A stretch of DNA of 64,000 nt from Gorsachius magnificus. Lineage: Eukaryota > Chordata > Aves > Pelecaniformes > Ardeidae. The stretch is taken from contig CM067086.1 of assembly GCA_034008185.1 (NCBI GenBank), positions 1,116,001-1,180,000 on the forward strand. Direction: 5' to 3'. Of this stretch, positions 37,434 to 47,289 are shown piece after piece; position 1 is the stretch's first letter; every line of letters begins with the position of its first letter. Under the pieces are notes generated by a model. The model was not told where the DNA came from. It was given only the letters and a program-made list of their open reading frames with translations, and did not search any database. The position numbers and the translations under genes were made by a program.

Positions 37434-38040
37434 GAAGCTGGGGTGCATTCAGAGGAGCGTGGCCAGCAGGGCGAGGGAGGTTCTCCTCCCCCTCTGCTCT
37501 GCCCTGCTGAGACCCCACCTGGAGCTCTGCGTCCAGCTCTGGGCTCCCTGGTTCAAGAAAGATGAGGAACTCCTGGAGAGAGTCCAGAGGAGGGCAACAA
37601 GGATGATGGGGGGACTGGAGCATCTCCCCTAGGAGGAAAGGCTGAGGGAGCTGGGCTTGTTCAGCCTGGAGAGGAGAAGGCTGAGAGGGGACCTCATCAA
37701 CACCTACAAATATCTCAAGGGTGGGGGTCACGAGGACGGAGCCAGACTCTTCTCAGTGGTGCCCAGCGCCAGGACAAGGGGCAATGTGCACAACCTGAAG
37801 CAGAAGAGGTTCCAGGTGAACGTGAGGAAGAACTTCTTGACTGTGAGAGTGAAGGAGCCCTGGCCCAGGCTGCCCAGGGGGGCTGTGGAGTCTCCTTCTC
37901 TGGAGATATTCAAAGCCCGCCTGGATGAAGTCCTGTGTAAGATGCTCTAGGAGAACCTGCTTGAGCAGGGGGGTTGGGACTGGGTGATCTCCCGAGGTCC
38001 CTTCCAACCCTTGCCATGCTGGGATTCTGGGATTCTGTGA
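37434..38040 (+). mobile_element. CR1 3' fragment
   Basis: About 600 bp, parallel to 21025-21687 from ggtgcattcagaggagcgtg to ggtcccttccaacccttgcc, ending in a doubled gggattctgggattctgtga tail. Confidence 0.92.
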
Positions 38041-38344
38041 AGCTTCCACCCATCGCTGGCTCGAGGCATGGTACAGGAGCCGCCTCTTGGTGCCCCGTGA
38101 GATTCCCCATGCGCCTCCTGTCAGACCGCACGCTGCCTTTGCAAACGTGCGGGGAAAAAGCTTTTTCCCCTCCATTTCTCCTAATTTTCGCTAGCGAGAA
38201 AGGCAGCAGCTCGACTTCCAGCTTTCCTGTGGTCCTCGTAAGCTCCAGGGCAAAGCCACCAGAGCACTTTGGGGTCTTTCTTAAGAACTGGAAACTTTTA
38301 ACCTGTTTGCAAGCTTAACCTGGAGCCTGAGCCTTTCATCCCTG

Positions 38345-38566
38345 CCCCTGGGGAACGGCAATGGGTGCCTTCCCCGCAAGGGCTGTGGGGGACTGGAAGG
38401 GGCTGCCCAGGGAAGGGGTCGAGTCCCCAGCCCTGGGGGGATTTAACAGCCGGGCAGAGGTGGTGCTGAGGGCCAGGGTTTGGGGGTGGGATGGCAGGGG
38501 TAGGGGAACGGTTGGGCTGGGGGAGCTTAAAGGGCTTCTCCAACCCAAACGGCTCTGGGATTCCAT
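38345..38566 (+). mobile_element. CR1 3' fragment
   Basis: Same subfamily as 3787 and 13545 (gggctgcccagggaaggggt, tttaacagccgggcagaggt, ccaacccaaacggctctggg), but without the ~200-bp downstream sequence those two copies share. Confidence 0.87.
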
Positions 38567-39031
38567 GATCTGCCGCCGAGCCCGGCAAAGGCTCCCAGGC
38601 CCCCACACCATCCCCAAGCTTGATCCTGCTTGAGCCGGGCCCTTGCGGGAGGACAACATCCCCTTTCCTTCCCTTTTCGGTCCCTTTCAGCCCGCGGGTT
38701 GGGTCAGGGCTTCCCTGGGGCCGGCCCAGGCGCCCGGCGTTGTGGCCGCCGCCATCGCAGCCCATGCCTGGGGCGCGCCAGGGCTCCGATCGCCTCCTCC
38801 CAAATGACCCCAAGCGCTCACCCGCTGTTTGCCAGCGGCCAGGCTCGGCTCCCTGCGGCCAGTGCCGGCCGGAGCAGCCACCCCACCACCCCCAATCCAG
38901 CTTGCAAAGCAGCTTTTAAAATCACAGAGGAGAAGGAAGCGGATGGGACACCCCAAGACACGCAGGGGCGCAGCCGCCAGCCCCCCCCTCCCCCCCATCA
39001 GTAACTCACCATAACGGAGCCTGAGCGTACC

Positions 39032-39209
39032 GAGTTTGCCAGTGCTCAACAACGCGCGGCCCCAAAAGTAGGGGGTTGGACTAGATGACCTCTAGGGGTC
39101 CCTTCCAACCCAAAATATTCTAGGATTCTATGAAAATGCAAGCTCTGCCCCAGGCTCTCCCCACAGCACGGCATGGGACAGAGACCCCTGACCCCCCCGG
39201 CCAGCCCCG
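39032..39209 (+). repeat. Inverted duplication, left arm (with CR1 inserted)
   Basis: The sequence gagtttgccagtgctcaaca, acgcgcggccccaaaa, then (after the CR1) gcaagctctgccccaggctc and cacggcatgggacagagacc, recurs in reverse complement at 41171-41276. The left arm is interrupted by a CR1 tail. The right arm is uninterrupted. Confidence 0.88.
39069..39132 (+). mobile_element. Short CR1 3' end with visible empty site
   Basis: A 64-bp severely 5'-truncated CR1: ggggttggactagatgacct, ctaggggtcccttccaaccc and attctatg. It is flanked by aaaa on both sides. The other arm of the inverted duplication has a single aaaa at this point and no CR1, so it represents the pre-insertion site. Confidence 0.88.
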
Positions 39210-41170
39210 GTGGCCGCCCGCCCCGGGGCCTGGCTTGCTGGTGGCGGCGGCGCCGGGGGGTTTTCCAGCCATGGGTGCCGGGGGCTTCCTCCTCAGCCCC
39301 GGGAGCCTCGTGCGCCCTGCGTGCACCCCAGCTGGGTTGCCTTCCCCCCTCTTTTTTTTTTCCCCTCCCTTTTTTTGTTTTCTTTTCCCCTTCCCTAAAG
39401 CCAGAGTTATTTATTTTTTTTTCCGCCCCCCCCTCCCAGGTTCAGGTGGAGGTGGAGCAGCGGGAGGGAGGGACGGCCAACCCCTCCTGCAGGCCTGGCG
39501 CCCGGCGATTGGGGCGATGGGAGAGCCCGGCGAAGGGCAGGCGCTGAACCGGGGAGGGGAAGAACAAATAAATTATTAAAAAAAAAAAAAAGAAAAGAAA
39601 AAAAAAAAAAGAAAAAAAAAGAAGCTCCAAGTCCTGCTCCGGCAGGTCGGGTCGGCTCGAGCGGCGCGCATGGGAGGCGACTGGCAGGAAGCCTGCGGCC
39701 GTAGGGAAGCTCCCAAGGTAAAGGCAGCTCCGCGCCCCCTCCCGCGCCACCTCGGCGGGGGGCAGCAGGCTCTCGCCCCCTCCCCCGGCCCGCGCTCTCC
39801 CCCTCGGCTCCCTGGCGGACGCAGCCCCCGCCGCCGTACCCCCCCTGCCCGCCCCGCTTGCCCGTGCGCTGGGGGGACGCTGCAGCCCAACCATCGCCTG
39901 CCCCCCACCCCCCCATTGCCGCCCCCCCCCCCACACCACCCCGCCACCCGTCTGCCGCCCCACAGCCCCCGCGCTGTCCCCTGCCACCATCTTCTGCTGC
40001 CCCACGGCCCCCGCGCTGTCCCCCACCGCACTTGGAGCGCTACAGACCCAGCTGGGGTGCCCCTGACCCCCAGGCGTAGGGAAGGGGAGAGTGCTGCTGC
40101 CCGCCAACCTCTGCTCCCCCTCCCCTTGGGCACCCGCCGCCATTTCATGCCCCGAGGCGGGGGGCCCTGGGCTGGCTGCGCCTCGCCACGGGGCTGGGGA
40201 GGCGTTTGGGGGCCCCCCCCACCCCAAAGCATCTGGCTTGGCCACATCCTGTTGGGGTTCCTTATTCCCAACCATCAGAGTGCAACGGTTGACGAGTGAC
40301 CCATCGGGGCAGGACCGCGCGGAGCTGGAGCATCCCCGCCAGGCGGAGCGAGCCCCGTGTCACCCCGGTGCGGCGTCCCCCTGCCGAAGCCGGGTGGGCT
40401 GTTTCACCTCCACCCCCCCCGCCCCCATCTCATACATCCCTGGCCACGGAGAAACCTAGTTAATCCAGTTAGGGATCAATCCAGTTAGAAACCCAGTTAG
40501 GGATCAATTTTTTGCAGCTGAACACGTCGCCGGCGTTCCCCGCGTACCTTGACCCCCAGCTTCGCCCCACGCCCCGTGCCAGGGCTGCCGTGCCAAGGGG
40601 AGCCACAGTGCCCCCAGCACCCAGCAGCGCTGCAGACCCCCCTGCCCCTTCGCACCGGCAGCCCTGCCGCCACCCAAAACCAGTTTGCAACTGGGAGCGA
40701 TGAACCTCTGGGGCAAAGGGGCAGCCGAGAGGGATTTTTTTTTTTTTTTTTACCCCTCCTGGCCCCAGCAGTTACGCCGAATGTGTTTACGGTTCCGCTG
40801 CCCGCAGGGACACTGCCAACGTGACGCCCTTGTTATTCCCACACCAGCCCCAGGGGACACGCTGCCCACAGCGGGGGGGGCTCTGCCAGTGTTTGGGGAC
40901 GGAGGGGGCCCAGCCACGCCGCTGGGCTTTGCTTCGCCGTTTGCTCCCAGCGCCCCTTTGTACCGCTGCCATTTATCAGCAGGGCGCGGGGTCTCCCCCC
41001 TGGACCCCTCCGCCGGCTGCAGGGTGCCAGGGGCCACAGCCTGGCCCCCCCCCGGTCCCCATGCACTAGCCTCGCGCCCCCCACTTGCCTGCACGCCATG
41101 GGGCCGTGCCTCTCCCCGGGGCAGCAACGCGCGGGGCCTCCCACCGGCGTACACCGGGGGCTCGCATGGG

Positions 41171-41276
41171 GCTGTGCCGGGGGGGTCGGGGGTCTCTGTC
41201 CCATGCCGTGCCGTGGGAAGAGCCCGGGGCAGAGCCTGCGTTTTGGGGCCGCGCGTTGTTGAGCATTGGCAAACTC
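41171..41276 (-). repeat. Inverted duplication, right arm (empty site)
   Basis: Reverse complement of the 39032-39209 arm without the CR1. Substitutions are few. The arms lie about 2 kb apart. Confidence 0.88.
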
Positions 41277-41544
41277 ATGAAGGGGTTTCCACTGAGCGTC
41301 CCCCCCCACCCCTCAATGCAGCCGCAGGGGCGGCTGGCTGGGCTATGGCCGTGACCCGTTACCCCTTGTTGCCCTCTGGTTTTAGCCGAAGCCACATTTT
41401 TAATGTCTTGCAGCCCCCAGTTGGTCATTAATCACCTCCTCCCGCCCGTAAAGTCACCGTTGGGAAAGCCAGGCTGTGAGGTGGCGCGGCGGTGCGGTGA
41501 GGGCGGGTGACATAGCGGCCACCAAGCCGCTGCTGGGACACGGC

Positions 41545-41960
41545 TTTGGCTTTACCCCGGAGTGGCACCCGCCGCCCCCCAGACCTGAATGGCTGCGGGG
41601 AGCAATGGGGACCTCCAGGAGCGATGGGGACCTCTGGGAGTGATGGCGACCTCTGGGGAGCGATGGCGACCTCTGGGGAGGGATGGGGACCTCTGGGGAA
41701 GGATGGGGACCTCTGGGGAGCGATGGGGACCTCCAGGGAGGGATGGGGACCTCTGGGGAGCGATGGGGACCTCCGGGAGTGATGGGGACCTCTAGGGAGG
41801 GATGGGGACCTCGGGGAGTGATGGGCACCTCCGGGGAGGGATGGGGACCTCTGGGGCGTGATGGGGACCTCCGGGGAGCAATGGGGACCTCCAGGGTGCT
41901 CCCCGAACCTCTGGGGAGGGATGGGGACCTCCGGGGAGCAATGGGGACCTCCAGGGTGCT
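41545..41960 (+). repeat. gatggggacctc minisatellite upstream of SIGIRR
   Basis: A leader (ctttaccccggagtggcacc ... gaatggctgcggggagcaat) followed by roughly 20 units of about 20 bp (gggagcgatggggacctctg). The same leader and unit reappear in a SIGIRR intron at 43303-43680, so one array was copied from the other with its flank. Open frames here reflect the repeat. Confidence 0.93.
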
Positions 41961-42144
41961 CCCCGAGCAGCCCAGCCAGCGGCAGCCGGCGCTCACAGAG
42001 CCATTTCTGACCTATTCCAGCCCCAACCTGCCTGGCGACAGTGGTGGCAAGTGGACTTTGTCCCTCCGGAAGACGCCGTGCCACGGGGGCCCTGCTGCCC
42101 GCCGGTGATGCCAGCAGCTCCCCGGCACGCCGCCTGAGCACGCC

Positions 42145-45100
42145 ATGACAGGTAGGCTGCGAAATCAAACCTTTCGCCCCATTTTTCAGCTGGGAAGGAC
42201 CCCCCCCTCCCCATCGCCGGCAGGGAGCCCTGCTCACGGCTCCAGCTCTGCCTCGCAGGGCGGGCGAGGGTCCGTCCCAGCCCCAAAAACCGGCTCAGCC
42301 TCCTGCAAAGCAGCCGCAAGCGCCGCTCACCTCCAGACCCCCGCAGCAGAGCCTGTTTTTCTGGGGGAGCTGCGACAGTCGCCCGCCCAGCTGGGAGCTG
42401 GATCAGCTTTCCCACCCGAAACCCCCCCCCCCGTTGGCCCCCCCCCCCCCCCCAGACCTTTGCAGCGTGCCCCCCGAAATCCTCATCCCGGCCACCAACG
42501 AGACGCTGGAGCTGGCGCTGGGGAGCCGGGTGGCGCTGAACTGCACCGTGCGCTGGGGGGGCAGCGAGTCCTGCGAGCCCGTCCCCGCCTGGACCAAGGA
42601 CGGGCGATGGCTGGGCAGCGAGAGCAGCCAGGACACCGCCTGGTAAGCAGCCTGCCCTGGGCTATGTCCAGCCGTCCGTCTGTCTGTCAGGGTGGGTGGC
42701 CACACAGCCCACCCCACGGCTGCCCTATCCCCCCCCCCCTCCAGGTTAACCCCAAACGCCTCGGAGCGGCTCCTCGCCAGCATCCTGCAGCTCAACCTCA
42801 CACACGATGCTGATTTTGGGGTGTTCGCCTGCTGGGTCAGCAACGCCACGGCCACCTTCACCCTGCGGCGAGTGGGTAGGGACATGTCAGGGAGGGGACA
42901 GAAGGGACACCTCCCGGGAGGACCCGCTTGGCACGGGGCAGGAACGGCAACCCCGGGGGATCGTTGGTGTCGCTCCCAGGGCCGCCTATCGGGGTGTAAA
43001 CCCACACCAAACCCAAAAATCCTGGGCTGGTGGCCGCTGGCCATGCTCACCTTGCCCTTCCCCACCCTGGCAGAGGCGGCAGGCCACGTGCCCGCGGTGC
43101 TGGCAGCCCTCCTGGTCCTGGTGCTCCTGGTGCTCCTGGCCGGGCTCTACATCCGATGCCGCCTGAGCGTGCTCGTCTGGTACCGCAACCTCTACGGCGA
43201 GCTGGAGGTGAACGGTGAGCCACCGGAGAAGGGCACAGAGGTGGTGCCCCCCCCACCGCCCCCTGGGACAAAAAGCCTCCCCCAGGGCCAGGGGCTCGCC
43301 GGCTTTACCCCGGAGTGGCACCCACTGCCCCCCAGATCCGAATGGCTGCTGGGAGCAATGGGGACCTCCAGGGAGGGATGGGGACCTCCAGGAGCGATAG
43401 GAACCTCCAGGAGTGATGGGGATCTCCGGGGAGCGATGGGGACCTCCAGGAGCGATGGGGATCTCGGGGAGCGATGGGGACCTCTGGGGAGCGAGGGGGA
43501 CCTCGGGGAGCGATGGGGACCTACGGGAGCGATGGGGATCTCTAGGGAGCGATGGGGACCTCTGGGGAGCGATGGGGACCTCTAGGGAGGGATGGGGACC
43601 TCGGGAGCGATGGGGATCTCGGGGAGCGATGGGGACCTCTGGGGAGCGATGGGGACCTCTAGGGAGGGATGGGGACCTCCCACCCCACTGTTACACCCCC
43701 CCATCCCCTTTCCCCACGGCTCTCCCCAGACGGGAAGCTGTACGACGCCTACGTCTCCCACGCCACCGCCCCAGACGACCGCAAATTTGTCCACTTCATC
43801 GTGAAGCCGCAGCTGGAGAACCGCTACGGCTACAAGCTCTTCCTGGATGAGCAAACCATCCTGCCCAACGCAGGTAGGCAGCGGGCCCCCCTGCACCGGG
43901 ACAGGCAGAGGGGCGACACCAGCACCCGTGGGCTTGAGACCCCTTTGCCTGCAGAGCCGTCGGCTGACCTGATCATGAACGTGAGCCGGTGCCGGCGCCT
44001 CATCGTGGTCCTCTCCGTCGCGTACCTGGAGCAAGACTGGTGCAACAGCAGCTTCAGGTAGGAGCAGGTCCTGCCTGCCCCCCTGGGGAAGCGGTGCCGG
44101 AGGGTCCCTCGCCCTCCTGCCACGTGCCTCTCGCGCAGGGAAGGGCTTTGGAGGCTGCTGGAGCTTTCCAAGAAACCCATCTTCATCGTCTTCGAGAGCC
44201 AGTACCGGGAGATCGCCCACCCCGCCATCAGCCTGCTGAAGCAGCACCGCAGCGCCGTGACCTTGCTGGTGTGGCGGGCAGGCTCCATGGTGAGAACGGA
44301 GCAGATCCCGTCCCGCCGGCACCCCTGTTTCCACCCCCAGCCTTCCCGTGACCCTCCAGGGCTGTCCCCCCCACCCCGAGCTTCGGGGCTCCTAAAAAGC
44401 AGGTTGGGGCACTTGGTTTTTTAGAGGCAATTTAAAAAAACAAACAAAAAAGCAACAGGAACAGCCCCAGATCTGGGTTCTCGCTCCCAAACCTGCACCA
44501 TCAGGACCCCCCCCTGCCCCGTGCCACCCCGGGGTCCCCCCCAGCCAAGGCGCCAGCATGAAGCCCCAGTGCTCGGAGCGAAGCTTTGGCCCGTGGCCAC
44601 CGTGGCTGTTTTGGGGCCAGGCTGGGAACTGGAGCCCTCAGGAGGGTTCCAGCAGGTTGGGCCGGTTTCTCCGCCGGCACGGGCACGCTGCCACGCCGGC
44701 AGCACAAGCCCGCGCCTTGGCTGAGCTCCCAGCACGGGGAAGGGTGAGCCCAGCCCCACAAAGAACTTCCCCAGCCCCGTGCGGCTTCGTGGTGGTCCCA
44801 ACACACAGCTCATCTTCCTCCCTGCCCCCTCGCAGACCCCATCGTCGGACTTCTGGAAGGAGCTGTGCCTGGCCCTGCCTCGCAAGGTCTCCTTCCAGGG
44901 GACTGTGGGGGACCCACAGACCCAGCTGCAGGAGGACAAGGACCCCATGCTGATCCTGCACAGCAGCTACCTGGACAGCGGAGGAGACCTCCACCCCGAT
45001 GGGGACCTTGGGACAGGTCCTTGTCCCCTGCTTCTTCTCCTGGGGGGGGGACAGATGTGCTCTGGAGGTCACCTTTGGGCTTTGCTTCACCCTCCCGTGG

Positions 45101-45718
45101 CTGGCGGGCTGGGTTGAGCCCCTTCCCCACCACCTAAACCCCATCTCCCTTCTTCTCCCAGGCCTCCGAGGGTGCATTTTCAGGAGCCCCCCGCCTCCCC
45201 GCATTGGCGGCCTCGGCGGTCCCATGTTTTCAGCTGCCGGCGTGACAGAGGACACGCAGCTGAGGGACGGCCAGAGACCCGAGCTCGACATCTCAGACCT
45301 GGGGTCGCGCAACTCGGCCCGGTTCCGACAGAGGATGACATCTGAGCAGGGGCTGCGGGATAGCAAAGCCCGCGTCCCCCCCTCCCCATGGGGCCGCACG
45401 GACGAAGGTCACAGCCAGAGGAGTCCAGGCGTGATGATGGGACCAAAGCCAAGGTCTCAGTGGGAAAGACAGAGGCTGGCTCCTTCTGGCAGCACGCTCT
45501 CTGCTGGAAAAGCATCACCAGGGGACACCCCTGCCCTTGGGTGCTGGGCCCCCCCTCCCTCGCTGTGGGCAGCAGGGACGTTTTTCCTGCGTGATGGACA
45601 AGCGTTGGGATGGGTGATGCTCTCCGAGAAGCAACGTGCCAGAGTCCCAGGGGCTGGGAAATGCCCAACAGGAGCGGCTGCAGCACCCTCTCTCCCACGG
45701 AAACCCCCCTGGCAATAA
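42145..45718 (+). CDS. SIGIRR: SIGIRR (single Ig IL-1-related receptor), C-terminal frame disturbed
   Basis: Membrane receptor with one Ig domain and a TIR domain that dampens IL-1 receptor and TLR signalling. Exons: 42145-42151 (ATG ACA G), 42456-42642, 42745-42875, 43074-43214, 43730-43873, 43955-44057, 44139-44289, 44836-45016, 45162 to the end. All borders are GT-AG with matching phases. No signal peptide is seen, as in the mammalian protein. Ig domain: VALNCTV...FACWVSN. Transmembrane run follows [24 protein letters not shown] (box 1), [10 protein letters not shown] (box 2 region), [10 protein letters not shown] (box 3 FW). In the last exon the frame runs past [12 protein letters not shown] into about 140 unrelated residues and stops at 45716-45718 (533 residues; human has 410). 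The family-like ending TEDDI plus stop sits in another frame at 45328-45345. Confidence 0.93.
43303..43680 (+). repeat. gatggggacctc minisatellite in SIGIRR intron 4
   Basis: Lies between the transmembrane exon (ending 43214) and the first TIR exon (starting 43730). Unit about 20 bp (ggggagcgatggggacctct), with the same non-repeat leader as the 41545 array. Confidence 0.93.
45162..45345 (+). other. SIGIRR: SIGIRR last exon up to displaced ancestral stop
   Basis: The open frame reads [10 protein letters not shown] at 45294-45321 and then leaves the family pattern. Shifted by one frame, codons 45322-45345 read VPTEDDI and TGA, close to the mammalian terminus (which ends in a DDM motif). Compared with the mammalian length, about 19 bases are missing at 45320-45322, where GG microhomology would flank the deletion. 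Confidence 0.7.
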
Positions 45719-45719
45719 A
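45714..45719 (+). terminator. SIGIRR: SIGIRR polyadenylation signal
   Basis: Consensus aataaa. The stop codon of the shifted frame (TAA, 45716-45718) lies inside this hexamer. This fits the idea that the frame has run through a former 3' UTR. The position is about 370 bp after the displaced ancestral stop, a normal 3' UTR length. Confidence 0.75.
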
Positions 45720-45814
45720 ATGCTGCTGCTCCAAGTGGGTCCTGTCCATCTGCGGGGACGCGGGGGACACTGGCGGGTCTGTCCCCACCACAGGCAGCGG
45801 GGCAAGCAGCGCTG

Positions 45815-45975
45815 TGCTGCGTCCCATCCCTGTGCCGCATCCCATCCCCGTGCTGCATCCCGTCCCCGTGCCGCATCCCGTCCCCGTGCCGCATCCTGTC
45901 CCCGTGCCGCATCCCGTCCCCGTGCCGCATCCCGTCCCTGTGCCACATCCCGTCCCCATGCCGGTGTCCCCACCA
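45815..45975 (+). repeat. 18-bp minisatellite downstream of SIGIRR
   Basis: About eight units of cgtgccgcatcccgtccc with small variants. Located between the SIGIRR poly(A) signal and the PKP3 poly(A) signal. Confidence 0.93.
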
Positions 45976-46102
45976 CCCTCCCTCAGAGCAACGCGCGGCG
46001 GTGGCGAGCAGGGTGGCACGGCGTGGTGAGCTCTCCCCCCGCACGCCGGCATCCCATGGGGCGCTGGCCAAGCACGGGGGCACGCGGGCATCGCTCAAGG
46101 CC

Positions 46103-46108
46103 TTTATT
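46103..46108 (-). terminator. PKP3: Candidate PKP3 polyadenylation signal
   Basis: tttatt on plus, aataaa on minus. It would give a 3' UTR of about 1.2 kb after the PKP3 stop at 47290. No better hexamer was noticed nearer. The SIGIRR and PKP3 transcripts would then end about 380 bp apart, convergently. Confidence 0.6.
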
Positions 46109-47289
46109 TCAGGGATGCACAGGGCTCGAGGAGTTTGTACAGAGAGAGCTGGGGGAGGCACAAGCGCACCCTGACCCCCCCAGCCTGGGCAGCGCTGGGT
46201 CCCGGGGAGCAGGGGGGGGCCAAGCAGCCCTGGCCGCGACCCCTCCTGGCAGCGCCGCCTGGTCTTCCCCGCCCTCCCACCCCCTGGACCTACTCTACCT
46301 TTTCCCAAACGGGGCGTGCAGTGCCCCCCCCCCCCCCCCTCAAGCGCAGGGTCTCCCCACCCAGCCCCAAACCCACCGGCAGCCCAAAGCCACCCCGCAG
46401 CCCACCCGTGTGCCCCGGCTTGACCACCGTGGCACGGAGAGCTTTGGTCCTGCTGCCCCACCTGCGCCGGCCGTGCCGGGCACCGAGGGCATCTCCCCAC
46501 CCCGCGGGGAGACGCCGCCCGGCAAAACGCAAGCTGCCTGGCCCTGCCCAAATCCTGCCTGCACAGCACCGGCCAGCCCAGCCCTGAGCAGAGGAGCACA
46601 GCGGCAGCGTCCCTGCTCACACAGGGACTGTCCCCGCGTGGTGGGGGGGGGACACGGTGTGGCTCCCAGATCCCCCCTCAGCCCCCCGCAGCATTGGGCA
46701 GCCTCAGTCACAGCCCCGCAAAGGGGGGGACTCAGCACCACGGCGCCAACGCCACTTCCCAGTTCCTTACGGCCATGGTGCCAACCCCCTAAAAACCTGA
46801 GAAGCCACCTCAGACCTCCCCGACCCCCCCTTGAGCTACTCGAAGCCCCGTCCCCACCCCACCAGGGCAGAGCACGTGCAACCCCGGGGCCCGGGGGGGG
46901 GGGGGGCCCCCCCCCCCCACCGCTCGCGGGGCCCCCCCCAAAGCCCTGCCCCCCCTCCGCTGAGCCACGGGACACGCTGAGCTTTGCGGCCGGCCGGCTC
47001 CCCCCGGAGCGGGCAGGGTCCCCAGGGGCTGTCCCCAACTAAGTGGGGTGCCAGCTGGGCCCCGCAGCAGAGCCAAAAGCAGGCGCCGGGTGGAAGGCTG
47101 TGGCAGGAGGGAGGAGAAGTGTCCCCCCCCAACCTGGGGAAGTGGGACCTGGCAGAGGGGACGCAGCAGGGACTACGCTACGGAGCGGGGGGTCCGGCGG
47201 TGAGCAGCCTCCCCGGGGCACGGCTGGCAGCAAGGAGCACCCCGGCGGGGAGAGTCAGGGCTGGGTGGCGTGGCTCCCGGGGGTTGTCC
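46109..47289 (-). other. PKP3: PKP3 3' UTR (inferred)
   Basis: GC-rich, with C and G runs near 46323-46340 and 46890-46919. No coding exon is recognised on either strand. The long plus-strand open frame through this stretch has no domain and reflects composition. Confidence 0.5.

Larger units (their letters stand above)
35280..42144. other. ANO9-SIGIRR intergenic region
   Basis: Contains ANO9 3' sequence, CR1 copies, an inverted duplication and a minisatellite (all listed separately). A plus-strand aataaa at 36891-36896 is a possible but unproven ANO9 polyadenylation signal. A GC- and CpG-rich stretch near 39640-40150 with a donor-like site after 39718 could be a non-coding first exon or promoter of SIGIRR. 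This is speculative. Confidence 0.45.

Noticed and set aside
45636..47042. 468-codon plus-strand open frame between SIGIRR and PKP3
   Set aside because: It spans the 18-bp minisatellite and the inferred PKP3 3' UTR. Compositional, no domain.
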